Source of the DNA: Psychrobacter sp. GP33
Lineage (GTDB): Bacteria > Pseudomonadota > Gammaproteobacteria > Pseudomonadales > Moraxellaceae
Assembly: GCF_014119005.1 (NCBI RefSeq)
Contig: NZ_JACGYX010000008.1
Location: forward strand, 1-64,000
Length of the DNA: 64,000 nt
Direction: 5' to 3'
Part shown: positions 62,254 through 64,000 of the stretch, piece after piece
Numbering within the stretch: position 1 is the stretch's first letter
How the letters are laid out: each line of letters begins with the position of its first letter
The notes under the pieces: model-generated
The model's input: the letters and a program-made list of their open reading frames with translations, nothing else
Databases searched by the model: none
What the model was told of the DNA's origin: nothing
Translations under genes and position numbers: made by a program

Positions 62254-62856
62254 ATGAAAACGACATCATATTTAGCAATTCCTATCTTTTGCAATGCTTT
62301 AGCGTTATCAGCGTGTCAGACTACCGCCCAAACCCCTTTAATAAACAATGATATTACTGTTGATGCGTCGACCTTACTTATCGCTATTGATAGCGACGGT
62401 GATGGCGTATCTAATGAGTTAGACCAGTGCCCAGCTACTCCATATAACGTAGTTGTAGATGACAGAGGCTGTCCTTTTACGATGCCTGGGGTAGGTCTAA
62501 AAATGGAGTATCGCGCCTTTTTTGATAAAGACAGCAGTGAGCTATTGCCGAAGTATCAAGCCGAGCTGGATAACGTCGGCGTAAAAATGCAAGAGTATAA
62601 AACCGCCACCATACGGATTGAAGGTCATAATTCAAGAACTGAAGTCGATAGCGCCTCTATAGACAATGCTAACGCTTTAGCGCAAGACAGAGCGAATAAG
62701 GTTAAAGATTATTTAATATCGAAATATAAAATTGCCCCTGAGCGCATCACGGCAACTGAGTATGGCGCAAGAAGACCGATTGCGTCGTCTGATAGTGAAG
62801 AAGGGAACATGTTAAACCGGCGCGTTTATGCGATTGCGTCTGAACCTGAAGAATAA
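62254..62856 (+). CDS. OmpA-family lipoprotein with TSP3-like calcium motif
   Basis: This 200-residue lipoprotein has a signal ending ALALSA-C21. A thrombospondin type 3-like motif DSDGDGVSNELDQCP (from about 47) follows, then an OmpA-like peptidoglycan-binding domain (MEYRAFFDKDSSELLPKY to the end). The usual GHTD of OmpA, whose Asp binds diaminopimelate, reads GHNS here, while the later Arg (QDRANKV) is kept; binding may be altered. AAGGA precedes the ATG. A diverged tandem copy follows. Confidence 0.88.
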   Translation: MKTTSYLAIPIFCNALALSACQTTAQTPLINNDITVDASTLLIAIDSDGDGVSNELDQCPATPYNVVVDDRGCPFTMPGVGLKMEYRAFFDKDSSELLPKYQAELDNVGVKMQEYKTATIRIEGHNSRTEVDSASIDNANALAQDRANKVKDYLISKYKIAPERITATEYGARRPIASSDSEEGNMLNRRVYAIASEPEE

Positions 62857-62936
62857 AAAATAACTCTATTGTTCAGTTAGATTCAATGATCTAAGGTAAC
62901 TCATTAAATCTAATTGAATAAGGACTTCGATTCGAT

Positions 62937-63629
62937 ATAAAACTAAATTTATATCTAGCCAGTAGCGTTGTTTGCAGTGCTTTAGCGTTATCGGCGTGCC
63001 AAACTGCACCCCAATACGAAAATATTATCACGTTAAAAGCAGATAGCGATTTAGATGGCGACGGTGTGCTTGATGCTATTGACGAATGCCCTGAAACGCC
63101 ACTTCATACGGTAGTAGATGCTAAAGGTTGTAAAATAATAATTGAGGGAGGCGACGCACTTGAAATGGAGTTCAGTGGATTCTTTCCGTCAATGAGTAGT
63201 CAATTACCTGCTATTTATGATGCATATTTTGTAAAAATAGCAGAAAAAATTAATGAGTATCCAAAAGCCAGTGTTTTTATTTTTGGTCATGCAGCCACAA
63301 ATGAAATTGATGAAGGTACTTTAACAACATTTGGCTTTGATTCTTTATCACGCAATCGGGCACTTATCATCAAAAATAGGCTAATACTAAAACATCATAT
63401 CCCTGCTGAGCGTATCCGTACTTATGATTGCTTAAATAAAATTCTAGTTACAGATACAGCGTTTATAGACCCGAGCTTTGAAAAGCTTAATCTTAAAAAT
63501 ATTGAATCAAAGCAAAGCCGAGCAACTTTGATGGCAAGTAGTGAAGTGCATGACTTAAGCAATCTTAAGTATGTGTCTTATACAAGAAAATATGGTGAGT
63601 ACGCTAAGCACTGTGAGCCGTTTGAATAA
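62937..63629 (+). CDS. tandem OmpA-family lipoprotein copy with ATA in place of the start codon
   Basis: Read from 62937, the frame codes for a complete lipoprotein signal aligned codon by codon with the preceding gene: the first codon is ATA where the paralogue has ATG, then LYLASSVVCSALALSA-C, a calcium motif DSDLDGDGVLDAIDECP, and a diverged OmpA domain to 63629 (230 codons after the first). AAGGA is kept upstream. A gene finder would take GTG at 63066, which would cut off the signal and half the calcium motif. So the gene is silent by start-codon loss, uses rare ATA initiation, or makes a cytoplasmic fragment. The GHTD motif is GHAA. The body is intact, with no frameshift, which suggests a recent change or residual function. 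Confidence 0.7.
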   Translation: MKLNLYLASSVVCSALALSACQTAPQYENIITLKADSDLDGDGVLDAIDECPETPLHTVVDAKGCKIIIEGGDALEMEFSGFFPSMSSQLPAIYDAYFVKIAEKINEYPKASVFIFGHAATNEIDEGTLTTFGFDSLSRNRALIIKNRLILKHHIPAERIRTYDCLNKILVTDTAFIDPSFEKLNLKNIESKQSRATLMASSEVHDLSNLKYVSYTRKYGEYAKHCEPFE

Positions 63630-63651
63630 TAAGTTAAATATTAGGTTATCC

Positions 63652-64000
63652 TTACCCCAACGCTGAAAACACCACCATCAGTACCGGTGAGACAATATTA
63701 ATAATAAAACCAAAGCTAATAGCAAGTGGCACAACGATTAAACCACCGGACTGCTGAATAATTGGCAAAGTAAAGTCCAAGCTGGTCGCACCGCCAGCGC
63801 CAACGGCAGCAGAGGGGTAGTGACGCATAAATACTGGAATAAATATCAGCGCAAAAAATTCGCGAATCAAATCATTGAATAATGCCACGCTGCCCCAAAT
63901 CGCGCCATAAGCATCGGTCATCACAATTGCTGATAGCGAATACCAACCAAAACCTGAGGCGAGCGCCAACCCCTTTGTCCATGATACATCAGTAAATAAC
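63652..64000 (-). CDS. lysO: LysO/DUF340 lysine exporter, C-terminal part (runs off window)
   Basis: The frame is open to the window edge and codes for the C-terminal 115 or so residues. GLALASGFGWYSLSAIVMTDAYGAIWG and LIREFFALIFIPVFM are characteristic of the LysO (YbjE, DUF340) family, which exports lysine across the inner membrane. Several hydrophobic helices are visible. The N-terminal part and true start lie beyond 64000. It is convergent with the OmpA-like pair. Confidence 0.85.
   Translation of the reverse strand, partial: LFTDVSWTKGLALASGFGWYSLSAIVMTDAYGAIWGSVALFNDLIREFFALIFIPVFMRHYPSAAVGAGGATSLDFTLPIIQQSGGLIVVPLAISFGFIINIVSPVLMVVFSALG

Overview
The window looks like chromosomal DNA of a gammaproteobacterium of the family Moraxellaceae, most likely Psychrobacter. 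This is inferred from moderate-to-low GC, a fused NuoCD in a full nuoA-N operon, the leuS-lptE-holA and dut-algC-argB gene orders, and the overall character of the proteins. No database search was possible. Almost everything is core metabolism, translation, envelope and respiration. There is no phage, insertion sequence, integrase or CRISPR array, and I do not see a convincing new multi-gene system. The best candidate for something accessory is the first gene, a lone AT-rich DUF262-like/HNH nuclease gene.

Layout: 1-1.8 kb, putative DUF262-HNH nuclease. 1.9-3.5 kb, a tight trio (OsmC-type hydroperoxidase, flavodoxin-fold protein, DUF938 methyltransferase). 3.9-7.0 kb, large-subunit catalase and an MBL-fold hydrolase. 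7.1-7.4 kb, two tRNA-Lys(TTT) genes. 7.7-11.2 kb, macA-macB efflux pair. 11.4-16 kb, leuS-lptE-holA. 16.2 kb, Spx/ArsC-like reductase. 16.7-24 kb, leftward rep, mgtE, dut, algC and argB. 24.3 kb, secreted orphan. 24.9 kb, hemB. 26.2-32.9 kb, leftward RND tripartite pump (adaptor, pump, outer-membrane channel). 33.5-37 kb, ispB divergent from rplU-rpmA, then lolA. 37.8-54 kb, the 13-gene NADH:quinone oxidoreductase operon. 54.2-59 kb, ferredoxin reductase, an orphan with a TTG start, MscS, ybeY and phoH. 59.5-62.2 kb, two ubiquinone hydroxylases. 62.2-63.6 kb, tandem OmpA-like lipoproteins, the second with its ATG replaced by ATA. The end of the window cuts a LysO/DUF340 lysine exporter.

Functional links: Complex I, IspB (the octaprenyl side chain of ubiquinone) and the two UbiH/UbiF-type hydroxylases together supply and use the quinone pool. 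KatE and the OsmC protein handle peroxides. LolA, LptE and the OmpA lipoproteins serve the outer membrane. MacAB and the RND pump handle export.

The most useful observations are at the level of single genes. They include the lost start codon in the second OmpA lipoprotein, lineage extensions on several Nuo subunits (including an N-terminal extension of NuoK backed by a strong ribosome binding site), a repeat-encoded Asn/Asp/Gly-rich tail on the RND pump, a calcium-loop-like motif at the end of its outer-membrane partner, large polar inserts in AlgC, and a perfect bidirectional terminator separating phoH from ybeY.
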